NCBI GenBank assembly: GCA_023390115.1
Contig: JAEWDM010000006.1
Location: forward strand, 62,001-126,000
Direction of reading: 5' to 3'
Length of the DNA: 64,000 nucleotides
DNA from: Bacillota bacterium
GTDB taxonomy: Bacteria; Bacillota; Clostridia; Acetivibrionales; DSM-27016
The notes below the pieces were generated by a model. It made no database searches, had not been told where the DNA came from, and saw only the letters and a program-made list of their open reading frames with translations. A program made the position numbers and the translations under genes. Positions 53,042 through 60,651 of this stretch are shown piece by piece. How positions within the stretch are numbered: position 1 is the first letter of the stretch; each line of letters begins with the position of its first letter.

Positions 53042-53869
53042 ATGCGCATTCATAGTGATAAAGCCTTTAATGCTAGTTCCCCACATACACTACTCGATAA
53101 ATATGTTCTTTTCTATAATATAGTTTTCCCGCAGCAAAATATGTTTGTAGAGCACTATACACTTATGCCAGATGCCTGTGGTACATTGTCCCTCGCCTTT
53201 GATGGAAAAGATATTTTAGCTGAGTTATGGGGTGCTTCCGCAACTCCTACTTTGCTTGGAGCCGAACCCAACAAGTATCATGTTATGCTGTTGATACAAC
53301 TTTCACCTTGCGGTCTATATCAAATAACACATTGCCACCAAGCCGAATTTACGGATAAGCGCATATTGTTAAAAAATGTTGATAAGGAACTTTTCAATTC
53401 ACTTTGCCACGTTTTTGAAACTGCAAATAATGCAACGGAATTATTTAGTATGTGTGATAAGATCTTATATAGCCGCATGGAGTACTGTATTGTTTCGGAC
53501 GCTCTGCTCTCTGCGATCAAAACAATTTCGGATAATCAAGGTCAAATACTTGTTGCGGAACTGGCTCAAAAAGTCAGTTATAGCGAGCGGCAATTAAACC
53601 GCTTATTCTTAATGCAGATTGGTATGAACATCAAAAGCTATGCCCGCCTTGTTCGTTTTAACTATGTGTTAAGTCATATACAAAAATCGCCCTGCTTCTT
53701 TGCGGCATTGTCACAACAAGCCGGATATTTTGACCAATCCCATTTTGACAAAGATTTCAAAGCTATTAGCGGCGTTACCCCTCAAAATTATTTGAAAACC
53801 ATGTCGGATTTTTACTATGATGCTTCTGAGCTATCCACTATACTGTCATCAAGGAGGGATAATCTATGA
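53042..53869 (+). CDS. AraC family transcriptional regulator
   Basis: A 275-residue regulator. The N-terminal 150 residues form an AraC-binding-like effector domain without recognisable ligand residues. The C-terminal double helix-turn-helix (about 170-262) includes VAELAQKVSYSERQLNRLF and the AraC signature region FFAALSQQAGYFDQSHFDKDFKAISGVTPQNY. It overlaps the VOC gene by ATGA, so it probably controls that gene and the DUF5131 gene. AAAGGGGG upstream of the ATG. Confidence 0.9.
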   Translation: MRIHSDKAFNASSPHTLLDKYVLFYNIVFPQQNMFVEHYTLMPDACGTLSLAFDGKDILAELWGASATPTLLGAEPNKYHVMLLIQLSPCGLYQITHCHQAEFTDKRILLKNVDKELFNSLCHVFETANNATELFSMCDKILYSRMEYCIVSDALLSAIKTISDNQGQILVAELAQKVSYSERQLNRLFLMQIGMNIKSYARLVRFNYVLSHIQKSPCFFAALSQQAGYFDQSHFDKDFKAISGVTPQNYLKTMSDFYYDASELSTILSSRRDNL

Positions 53870-54327
53870 AATATCAAGGATGCTTATTAGCAGTTACGGA
53901 TATGACGGTATCAAAGAAATTCTATGAAAAGGTTCTTCACCAAAAGATTTTGATGGACATTGGCGCACATGTCACTTTCGAGGGGTTTTCTCTACAACAG
54001 GGATATGCCGAGTTGATTGGTGTTCCATCAGATAGCGTCCGGGAACAACCACATAATTTTCAAGTCTATTTTGAGGTAGAAGATTTGGACACGGTATACA
54101 CCGAGCTAAAATGCACACCCGGTTTGCTGTGGGTACATGAGATAAGAGAATATCCATGGGGACAGCGTGATATTCGGATATATGACCCGGACAAGCATAT
54201 TGTGGAAATTGCGGAAGGTATTGGTGTGGTTATCAAGCGTTTTATTAGGCAGGGTATGTCGGTTGAGGAAGTTGTCGGGCGCACCATGTTCCCTCTTGAA
54301 GTTGTAAAACAGTATGCGGGTTGTTAA
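53866..54327 (+). CDS. VOC (glyoxalase/bleomycin resistance-like) protein
   Basis: A 153-residue protein. A vicinal oxygen chelate module (about 1-112) is built from CLLAVTDMTVSKKFYEKVLH and FQVYFEVEDLDTVYTEL...RDIRIYDPDKHIVEIAE, with the usual C-terminal metal Glu in VEIAE. A helical tail of about 40 residues follows. Substrate unknown. It is translationally coupled to the AraC gene (ATGA). Confidence 0.87.
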   Translation: MKYQGCLLAVTDMTVSKKFYEKVLHQKILMDIGAHVTFEGFSLQQGYAELIGVPSDSVREQPHNFQVYFEVEDLDTVYTELKCTPGLLWVHEIREYPWGQRDIRIYDPDKHIVEIAEGIGVVIKRFIRQGMSVEEVVGRTMFPLEVVKQYAGC

Positions 54328-54398
54328 TCTGCCCATCTAAAAAGATGTGCCAAGTGGCAAATAAAAAAAGCCGTTATCTGGCAAAGGCTATCTCAAAT

Positions 54399-54482
54399 AT
54401 GGGGACACTTCTCAAAAAACAAGCAGACAATCAATACACCTCCGCCGGGGCGGCAGCCCAAAGGGTGGGGCAGGCCTGATTA
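54399..54482 (+). repeat. 84-bp direct repeat, right copy
   Basis: Right partner of 52005-52088, about 92 percent identical and gap-free. It lies about 70 bases after the VOC stop codon. Confidence 0.8.
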
Positions 54483-54529
54483 TCCCATATTGCATTGCTG
54501 CTCAATTTTTGAGGACTGTCCCCAATTGA

Positions 54530-54562
54530 AAAAGCCCGGCTTTCAGCAAAAACCGGGCTTTT
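54530..54562. terminator. Bidirectional terminator
   Basis: AAAAGCCCGG (54530-54539) pairs with CCGGGCTTTT (54553-54562). A-run on the left and T-run on the right give terminators on both strands, between the VOC gene and the convergent small membrane protein gene. Confidence 0.85.
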
Positions 54563-54578
54563 CTGTATACCCGCGGCA

Positions 54579-54875
54579 TTAGGCCGCGGCACTGGTTTTT
54601 TCGCTTTTTGCTTCAATGCCCTTATTTCTGAAGAAGAGGCAAATGTCGGTAGCCACCATAATGACATTGGGGAAATAGAACCAGAACGCAAGGTTATATG
54701 TGCCCGAAATGCATTTGGACGCAATGCCGCACAAATATCCGAAAAGTATAAAGCACATAAACAACAGGCTCTTTCCCTTGGTCGAACGTGAACGGTAGGA
54801 TCTTATTATTGAAAGAGGCCATGATACCCCAAAGCTTACTATCATAAATGTTTCAAGAATACTTGCTAATTCCAT
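54579..54875 (-). CDS. Small three-helix membrane protein, PQ-loop/SemiSWEET-like
   Basis: A 98-residue protein with three hydrophobic helices. FGVSWPLSIIRSYRSRSTKGKSLLFM resembles the PQ-loop helix-turn of SemiSWEET-type half transporters, and the tail is charged and alanine-rich. Similar short proteins are widespread in Clostridia and unassigned. A transporter would need dimerisation. The ATG at 54875 has only an AGGT-like site. A stronger site further upstream serves a possible 19-residue overlapping frame. Confidence 0.65.
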   Translation of the reverse strand: MELASILETFMIVSFGVSWPLSIIRSYRSRSTKGKSLLFMCFILFGYLCGIASKCISGTYNLAFWFYFPNVIMVATDICLFFRNKGIEAKSEKTSAAA

Positions 54876-54912
54876 ATACTTTTACCTGCCGCCGCTTAAT
54901 AATAAAAGGCAC
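54853..54912 (-). CDS. Possible 19-residue leader peptide
   Basis: A GTG frame of 20 codons including the stop, placed 6 bases after a very strong AAAGGAGG (54926-54919). It overlaps the start of the three-helix membrane protein by 23 bases in another frame. The peptide is basic (PFIIKRRQVKVYGISKYS). It may only couple translation. Existence is uncertain. Confidence 0.25.
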   Translation of the reverse strand: MPFIIKRRQVKVYGISKYS

Positions 54913-55044
54913 AGGCATCCTCCTTTAATTTAATTTATTCTTAAATGTCAGTAACGGCACCCATCTCTCTTTTCAAAATAGGGGAACCTCTTAGCCCATA
55001 ATATTCTTCGCTTAAATTAAATACACACTTTGCTGCTGTACGGG

Positions 55045-56640
55045 CTAACGCCTATGGGTATATACCGGCAAAAGCTTGGGTGAAACAACCTCGCTTTGTA
55101 TTTCCGCCTGCTCCAGCTCATTTGAAAACCGGTTTACATGATCAAGGCTTAAGGTGCCGACAGTAACATTCCTGCATTTTGCCGAGGCGTTTTTGCCTGC
55201 GTTTCTTCCGAATACTATGACGTCAAGCAGCGAATTGCCCATAAGCCTGTTTCTGCCGTGTATCCCTCCCACGGCCTCTCCCGCAACATACAGGTTTTCA
55301 ATTGCCGTCATTCCGTCGGGTCTGATTTTAAGGCCGCCGTTCTGGTAATGCAGCGTGGGATATACCAGGATGGGCACCTTCCTTATGTCGATTCCGTATT
55401 TGGAATACATTCGCAGCATTCCCGGAATTCTGCCTTCTATAGTCCCTTCTCCTCCAAGTATTTCTATCATGGGAGTGTCCAGCCATACGCCATAGCCCTC
55501 ATTAGTCGCTATACCTTTACCTCTTTCATTGCACTCTCTTATAATCGATGCCGCCGAAACGTCACGGGTTTCAAGAGGATGCATAAAGGCCTCGCCTTCG
55601 GAGTTAATAAGCATGGCTCCCAGAGAGCGCACCTTCTCGGTTACAAGGGCTCCAAAAATCTGCTCGGGGAACGCAGCCCCCGTCGGATGGTATTGCAGCG
55701 TATCGGCATACAGAAGCTGTGCTCCCGCGCGGTAGCCCAAAATGAGTCCGTCCGCTGTGGCTCCGTAGTGGTTGGAGGTGGGGAAGCCCTGATAATGCAG
55801 CCGCCCGGCCCCTCCGGTGGCAACAATTACCGTCTTTGCCCTTGCGACCATATATTCCCCCGTCTCCATGTTCATCAAAACCGCACCTGCGGCCTTGCCC
55901 TCATTATCAAGCAGCAGCTCTACTGCGGCTGTAAAATCCACAACCGGAATACTGCGGTTTATAACCTCATCCCTTAAGACTCTCATAATCTCCGATCCCG
56001 AGTAGTCCTTAGCGGCATGCATCCTTTTTCTTGATGTTCCTCCTCCATGAGTGGTTACCATTGTGCCGTCAGGAGCCTTGTCAAACATAACTCCAAGCTC
56101 ATTAAGCCATTTTACAGCCGGAGGGCCGTCTGTTACCAGCTTGTAAAGCAATTCGGGAACATTGGCATAGTGTCCCCCACCAAGAGCATCAAGATAGTGT
56201 GTCATGGGTGAGTCGTTTTCCTTATCGGCAGCCTGTATGCCGCCTTCCGCCATCATTGTATTGGCATCGCCTATACGAAGCTTTGTAACTATCATTACAT
56301 CAGCTCCGCCCTGGTTTGCTTCAATTGCGGCGGATGCCCCGGCACCTCCGCCTCCTATAACAAGCACATCCACATCATAGTCAATAGTGTCAAGATCTAT
56401 GCTTATGTCCTTTATACGGCTGTTTGCCTGAAGGAGCTCCGCAAGCTCGTGAGGAACCTTATCCCCCTTGTTGGGTCCGACCTCCAAAACAGAAAAGCTG
56501 TCCTGCCTGTAGTCGGGATGATACTGGCTTAACAATGCTTCCTTCTCATCCGCAGTCATTCTCCCGGGTTCTTTGCCAAGCCGTTCCTTTCTTGTAGCTT
56601 CAACCTTTTTTACGGAGTCAAGCATTTGCTGTGTATACAT
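55045..56640 (-). CDS. Fumarate reductase/succinate dehydrogenase-type flavoprotein, soluble
   Basis: A 531-residue FAD enzyme. After an 80-residue N-terminal extension come the dinucleotide site DVLVIGGGGAGASAAIEA, the substrate motifs LQYHPTGA and TRDVSAASIIREC, and the closing NLYVAGEAVGGIHGRNRLMGNSLLDVIVFGR. The site that holds covalent FAD-His in membrane enzymes (SHT..A.GG) reads ANTMMAEGG, so FAD is probably non-covalent, as in soluble fumarate reductases. It is the last gene of the Hdr-Flx operon, after an iron-sulfur partner; no membrane anchor is present. Fumarate reduction is the likely reaction. L-aspartate oxidase and adenylylsulfate reductase fit less well. Confidence 0.83.
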   Translation of the reverse strand: MYTQQMLDSVKKVEATRKERLGKEPGRMTADEKEALLSQYHPDYRQDSFSVLEVGPNKGDKVPHELAELLQANSRIKDISIDLDTIDYDVDVLVIGGGGAGASAAIEANQGGADVMIVTKLRIGDANTMMAEGGIQAADKENDSPMTHYLDALGGGHYANVPELLYKLVTDGPPAVKWLNELGVMFDKAPDGTMVTTHGGGTSRKRMHAAKDYSGSEIMRVLRDEVINRSIPVVDFTAAVELLLDNEGKAAGAVLMNMETGEYMVARAKTVIVATGGAGRLHYQGFPTSNHYGATADGLILGYRAGAQLLYADTLQYHPTGAAFPEQIFGALVTEKVRSLGAMLINSEGEAFMHPLETRDVSAASIIRECNERGKGIATNEGYGVWLDTPMIEILGGEGTIEGRIPGMLRMYSKYGIDIRKVPILVYPTLHYQNGGLKIRPDGMTAIENLYVAGEAVGGIHGRNRLMGNSLLDVIVFGRNAGKNASAKCRNVTVGTLSLDHVNRFSNELEQAEIQSEVVSPKLLPVYTHRR

Positions 56641-56651
56641 TATAGTCCCCC

Positions 56652-57326
56652 CTATTTCTCAATTTCCCTGTTATTATACAGATCCTTTAATTGATCTATC
56701 GGCTTTTCCATAAGCTTTTCCATAAGTTCTTCGAACTCTCCGCTCTCTATGGCGGCAACCCTGTCGGCAAGATGGGCCGAGGGAGCCGCAATATACTTTC
56801 CTGTCAGCCTCCTTGCAAGCAATGCCACCTGAGGATGGGAAATCCCGGCAGGGCACCTGGAAGAACATACCCCGCACATTACACAGTCAAAGGATTCTTC
56901 AGCACATTTTTCATACTCGCCCCTCTGGGCATGGGCAATGTACTGCATAACATTAAGCTCCTGGGTACAGCTCTTTGTACAGGCATTACAGCCTATACAA
57001 CTGTATATCTCAGGGTAAAGCTGCATCATAATCTGCTCTGTAGGCCCTATTTCATTTATATCATAGGCCTGCTTCACAAGCGGGAAAAAGGGAAGGGTTG
57101 CAATATACATATTGTCCTGAACCTTGGTCTGACATGCCAGGCACACCTTAAGCTCCCTGTCGCCCTTTATCCTGTATATTATTGAACAGGCTCCGCAAAA
57201 GCCGTTCCTGCAGCCGCACCCCCGGATCAACTGGTATCCCGCGTACTCCATGGCCCCCATAATGGTAAGGTTTGCGGGGACAGAATACTTTTTGCCCATC
57301 AGAAATATATTAACCATTTGTTCCAT
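56652..57326 (-). CDS. Fumarate reductase-type iron-sulfur subunit
   Basis: A protein of about 224 residues. The N-terminal plant-type ferredoxin domain binds 2Fe-2S through CGCRNGFCGAC and a later CLAC. Two further cluster motifs follow: CIGCNACTKSC with a distant Cys, and CVMCGVCSSRCP. It lacks the CCG domain found at the C-terminus of methanogen TfrB. It should wire the Flx-Hdr proteins to the flavoprotein encoded 11 bases downstream. Start is uncertain between ATG 57326 and ATG 57317. Confidence 0.83.
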   Translation of the reverse strand: MEQMVNIFLMGKKYSVPANLTIMGAMEYAGYQLIRGCGCRNGFCGACSIIYRIKGDRELKVCLACQTKVQDNMYIATLPFFPLVKQAYDINEIGPTEQIMMQLYPEIYSCIGCNACTKSCTQELNVMQYIAHAQRGEYEKCAEESFDCVMCGVCSSRCPAGISHPQVALLARRLTGKYIAAPSAHLADRVAAIESGEFEELMEKLMEKPIDQLKDLYNNREIEK

Positions 57327-57349
57327 ACCTTTGTATCCTCTCTTCCAAA

Positions 57350-58195
57350 TCAATATTCGTTAGGCAGCTCATCCAACTGGTCACAGCGGAAAACAGGGCC
57401 GTCCTTGCACACATATTTTGAACCTATATTGCAGCGCCCGCACTTTCCCACACCGCATTTCATCCTAAGCTCCATAGTGGTAAATACCTGGGTTTTTTCA
57501 AACCCAAGCTCCTGGAGGCCTGCAAGCGTAAACTTTATCATAATCGGAGGCCCGCATATGATTACCGTTTTATTTGTGTCAAAGCCCAATTCCTTTACAT
57601 AATTCGGCACAAACCCCACATGGCCGTCCCATCCTTCCTGTTCACGGTCTATAGTCAGATGCACATTAATACCATCTTCCGTGCACCATTCATTTATAAT
57701 CTCGCTGTAGGCAACAAGATCCTCTTTACTTCTGGAGCCGTAAACAATGTCTATGCTTCCGTAATTTGATCTGTAGTGGCGCACATAGTTTATAACCGAC
57801 CTTAAAGGCGCGAGCCCTATACCTCCTGCGACAAAAAGCAAATCCTTGCCCCTAAAGCCGGTTTCTACAGGAAAGCCGTTGCCGTAAGGGCCTCTTATGG
57901 TTATCTGCTGTCCCGCATCCATCTGGTGAAGCCATTCCGTAAGGCAGCCGCACTTTTTTATACTGAATTCCATATACTCCGTATTTGTAGGGGAGGATGT
58001 TATGGAAAACATTGCCTCGCCGACTCCGGGAATTGAAAGCATGGCACACTGCCCCGGCATGTGGCTGAAGCATACCCCTCCCTGCGGGGAATTTACACGA
58101 AAGGTCTTGACATCGGGGGTATCTATCCTTATATCGGTAACGACACCGAGACTTGGAATAAGCACATCCCCGGCAGAACAATCACAACTTCCCAT
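57350..58195 (-). CDS. flxA: FlxA-like NAD(P)H/FAD oxidoreductase subunit
   Basis: A 281-residue ferredoxin reductase-like protein. FAD is bound by the region with PGQCAMLSIPG and AMFSITSSP, NAD(P) by LLFVAGGIGLAPLRSV and the later VIICGPPIM. The C-terminal CGVGKCGRCNIG...C binds 2Fe-2S, as in dihydroorotate dehydrogenase electron-transfer subunits and AsrB. It is the expected NADH entry point of a Flx-Hdr complex. ATG 58195 gives normal spacing to GGGGGTGA; ATG 58201 is in frame. It overlaps the upstream subunit. Confidence 0.85.
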   Translation of the reverse strand: MGSCDCSAGDVLIPSLGVVTDIRIDTPDVKTFRVNSPQGGVCFSHMPGQCAMLSIPGVGEAMFSITSSPTNTEYMEFSIKKCGCLTEWLHQMDAGQQITIRGPYGNGFPVETGFRGKDLLFVAGGIGLAPLRSVINYVRHYRSNYGSIDIVYGSRSKEDLVAYSEIINEWCTEDGINVHLTIDREQEGWDGHVGFVPNYVKELGFDTNKTVIICGPPIMIKFTLAGLQELGFEKTQVFTTMELRMKCGVGKCGRCNIGSKYVCKDGPVFRCDQLDELPNEY

Positions 58196-59225
58196 TTTCA
58201 TTCACCCCCATAGACTTGATTACCTTAACTATATTCATAGACACGGGACAGGACGCAAGGCACCTTCCGCAGCCCACACAGGAATAAATACCCTCATTGT
58301 TTGCCGGAAAGTAAACCAGCTTATGCATAAACCTTTGCCTGAACCTCTCAAGCTGGCTTGTTCTGGGATTTCCGTGAGCCATCCTTGTAAAATCGGAATA
58401 CATGCAGGAATCCCAGCATCTGAATCTCTGCACACCATTGCCCGTATCGTAATCCCTTATGTCATAGCATTGGCAGGTAGGGCATAGAAACGTACATGTC
58501 CCGCAGCCCAGACAGGCTTCCGAAAGCTCCTTCCACAGAGGGGAGCCGAACTTCTCGTTGAGCTCCTCTCCTCCAAACCCGTCAAGCCTTAAATTACCCA
58601 GCGGAAGCCTTCCCGCTATGCTCCCCGTATTTTCCTTGTAAGCCTGAAGAGCTTGTAACCCGTACTGGCCGGCTGTTTCAAACAGTTCCCTTACTGCTTC
58701 TGTAATGGCATTTCCCTTCTCAGTAATACTGTTCCAGAACAGCGTATCCTCTGTAAGCCATGCCGCCACATCTCCTGCCGGGTTGGCGGGATCGATGCCG
58801 AAAGCGCCGCAGAAGCAGGTTTCTTCAGGCTGCCCGCATGCAAGGGAAATTACGGTGCTCTTATCCCGCCTTGCCTTGTAATATGTGTCCCGGGGTTCTG
58901 AAAGAAAAACCCTGTCCAGAATGTCAAAGCTTGCGGCGTCACATGCACGGACGCCGAAAACTACAAACTCTTTTGTTTCATCTCTGTTTTCTATTATGCT
59001 TATATTTTTTCCCTGGGTCTTAAAGGCTACAAGATTCTCACTTTGAGGGAAGAAAAGATCCTTTGCCGATTTTACGGTATTCAGCTTATCAAGCCTGACC
59101 TTTTCAGCTTCCGTCCATATCCCGTACCCTACCTGGCCTTTTTCTTCAACAGGCAGGTACAGCAGTCTGTCCCCGGAAATTAAAGAAAATAGCTCAGTCA
59201 GCCTTTGCACCGGTATTTTAAGCAT
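58182..59225 (-). CDS. flxB: FlxB-like 4Fe-4S protein (AsrA-like)
   Basis: A 347-residue protein. The N-terminal 230 residues carry VFGVRACDAASFDILDRVF and ACGQPEETCFCGAFG as in AsrA-type subunits of anaerobic sulfite reductase and hydrogenase beta subunits. Two 4Fe-4S motifs follow: CLGCGTCTFLCPTCQC and CVGCGRCLASCPVS. It relays electrons between the FAD subunit and the Hdr proteins. The ATG overlaps the previous stop (TGATG) with GGAGGGG upstream. Confidence 0.82.
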   Translation of the reverse strand: MLKIPVQRLTELFSLISGDRLLYLPVEEKGQVGYGIWTEAEKVRLDKLNTVKSAKDLFFPQSENLVAFKTQGKNISIIENRDETKEFVVFGVRACDAASFDILDRVFLSEPRDTYYKARRDKSTVISLACGQPEETCFCGAFGIDPANPAGDVAAWLTEDTLFWNSITEKGNAITEAVRELFETAGQYGLQALQAYKENTGSIAGRLPLGNLRLDGFGGEELNEKFGSPLWKELSEACLGCGTCTFLCPTCQCYDIRDYDTGNGVQRFRCWDSCMYSDFTRMAHGNPRTSQLERFRQRFMHKLVYFPANNEGIYSCVGCGRCLASCPVSMNIVKVIKSMGVNENGKL

Positions 59226-60214
59226 CACTGATCCCCTCCTTTATCTGTAACAATGTCCGGCTCCACATCTTCCTTGGTGAAGCTTGTAAGCGGAGCCGCA
59301 ATGGGTGCCGAAGCAGCCCCAGCCTGATATTGGCCGTAAAACTCATTTATATCCTTTATAAGCTTTCTGTTCAGTAAATGGAGGGGTATACCCTGCGGAC
59401 AAGCTCTGGAGCATTCTCCGCAGTCTGTGCAGCGTCCCGTGACGTGGAAAGCACGGATTATGTGGAACATATTTTCTTCGAAGCTATCCGTGCTTGCTTT
59501 GCTGGCAATCCCTGAGCTGTCATTATCAAAAACACATTTTATACAGGTACATGCCGGACAGGCGTTCCTGCACGCATTACAGCGTATGCATTTTGAAAGC
59601 TCGCCCTGCCAGAATTCAAACCTCCCGCCGGGATCCATGGACTCAAGCTTTTCCACAAGCTCAAAGCGGTTTGCTGATTCCGTTTCAAATTTATCGCCTG
59701 TAACCGCGAGCTCATCATAGGCCATGTGCTGTTTGCCCTTGCAGCAAATGCATTTTTCCAGAAGCACCTCGCTTTTTGAGCAGCTTTTTTCACCATAGAC
59801 AGTATGGATTAAAATTTTCTGCCCATTTTCTTTAACACGTTTAACTCCTTTTATATCCAAAGCCTTTATCTTATTAATATCCAGCATTCCCCTGCATTCC
59901 ACCCCCAAAGCAAAAATCTTTTCCCTTTCAACCCTGTGCTCCTTTACAAGCTGGTTAAAGCCGTATGTGTCACATGGCTTAAGCAGTGCCAGTATTTTGC
60001 CGTCTTTTTTGCTTTCACCCACAAGATATTTGCTAAGGTTGCTTGCACAAAAGCTATTATAAACAAAGCCGTCAAGCCCGCATTCCGCATTGAAAACCGC
60101 AGGGGTAGGGTCATAGACAAACTCTCCCTTTTTCCAGCCTATAATCCTGTTGACGGTTCCTTCAGCAAGCAGTTTTTCGGCTATATCCTTAACTAATCCA
60201 AAAATTTTCTGCAT
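59225..60214 (-). CDS. flxC: FlxC-like 4Fe-4S protein
   Basis: A 329-residue protein, similar in plan to coenzyme F420-hydrogenase beta-like and AsrA-like subunits: LALLKPCDTYGFNQLVKEHRV and EKCICCKGK in the first half, then CIRCNACRNACPACTC and CTDCGECSRACPQGIP for two 4Fe-4S clusters. The tail after residue 295 is Ala/Pro-rich. The letter C is assigned by position and analogy to flxABCD-hdrABC loci. It overlaps the FlxD gene by 22 bases. Confidence 0.8.
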   Translation of the reverse strand: MQKIFGLVKDIAEKLLAEGTVNRIIGWKKGEFVYDPTPAVFNAECGLDGFVYNSFCASNLSKYLVGESKKDGKILALLKPCDTYGFNQLVKEHRVEREKIFALGVECRGMLDINKIKALDIKGVKRVKENGQKILIHTVYGEKSCSKSEVLLEKCICCKGKQHMAYDELAVTGDKFETESANRFELVEKLESMDPGGRFEFWQGELSKCIRCNACRNACPACTCIKCVFDNDSSGIASKASTDSFEENMFHIIRAFHVTGRCTDCGECSRACPQGIPLHLLNRKLIKDINEFYGQYQAGAASAPIAAPLTSFTKEDVEPDIVTDKGGDQ

Positions 60215-60651
60215 CTCAGATCCCCCAGCCTTTTATTTTCACCCAACTGGTGAATGGTCTTTGAAAAATTGTTCATAACGGTGGAGAACTTAACGCCCTC
60301 CGCCGCAGAAACCCATTCCACCCTTGTGCGCCCCCGTTCTATACCCAGGTAATCAAGCAGGCTGAAAAGCAGAGTCATTCTCCTTCTTGCATAGTAATTG
60401 CCGGTGGAATAGTGGCAGTCTCCCGGATGGCAGCCGCATACAATAACCCCGTCGGCGCCTCTCTGAAACGCTCTGAGTATAAACATCGGATTGATTCTGC
60501 AGGAGCAGGGCACCCTGATTATTTTTACATCCGCGGGATAGGACAGCCTGCTTGTACCGGCAAGATCCGCACCGGCGTAGCTGCACCAGTTGCAGCAGAA
60601 CGCAACTATAAGGGGCTTGAAATTCTCATTGGTCCTTTCATCTATCGACAT
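60193..60651 (-). CDS. flxD: MvhD/FlxD-like 2Fe-2S electron-transfer protein
   Basis: A 152-residue protein. CCNWCSYAGADLAG, VPCSCRINP and CGCHPGDCHY are the cysteine groups of MvhD, which hands electrons to HdrA in methanogen hydrogenase-heterodisulfide reductase complexes. The ATG at 60651 follows GGAGGTGG and overlaps the hdrA stop by 10 bases. The longer frame from 60750 overlaps hdrA too far. Confidence 0.88.
   Translation of the reverse strand: MSIDERTNENFKPLIVAFCCNWCSYAGADLAGTSRLSYPADVKIIRVPCSCRINPMFILRAFQRGADGVIVCGCHPGDCHYSTGNYYARRRMTLLFSLLDYLGIERGRTRVEWVSAAEGVKFSTVMNNFSKTIHQLGENKRLGDLRCRKFLD

Noticed and set aside
52089..54398. Prophage or transposon insertion
   Set aside because: Only one phage-associated gene family (DUF5131) is present, with no integrase, transposase or structural genes, and no target-site duplication beyond the 84-bp repeats.
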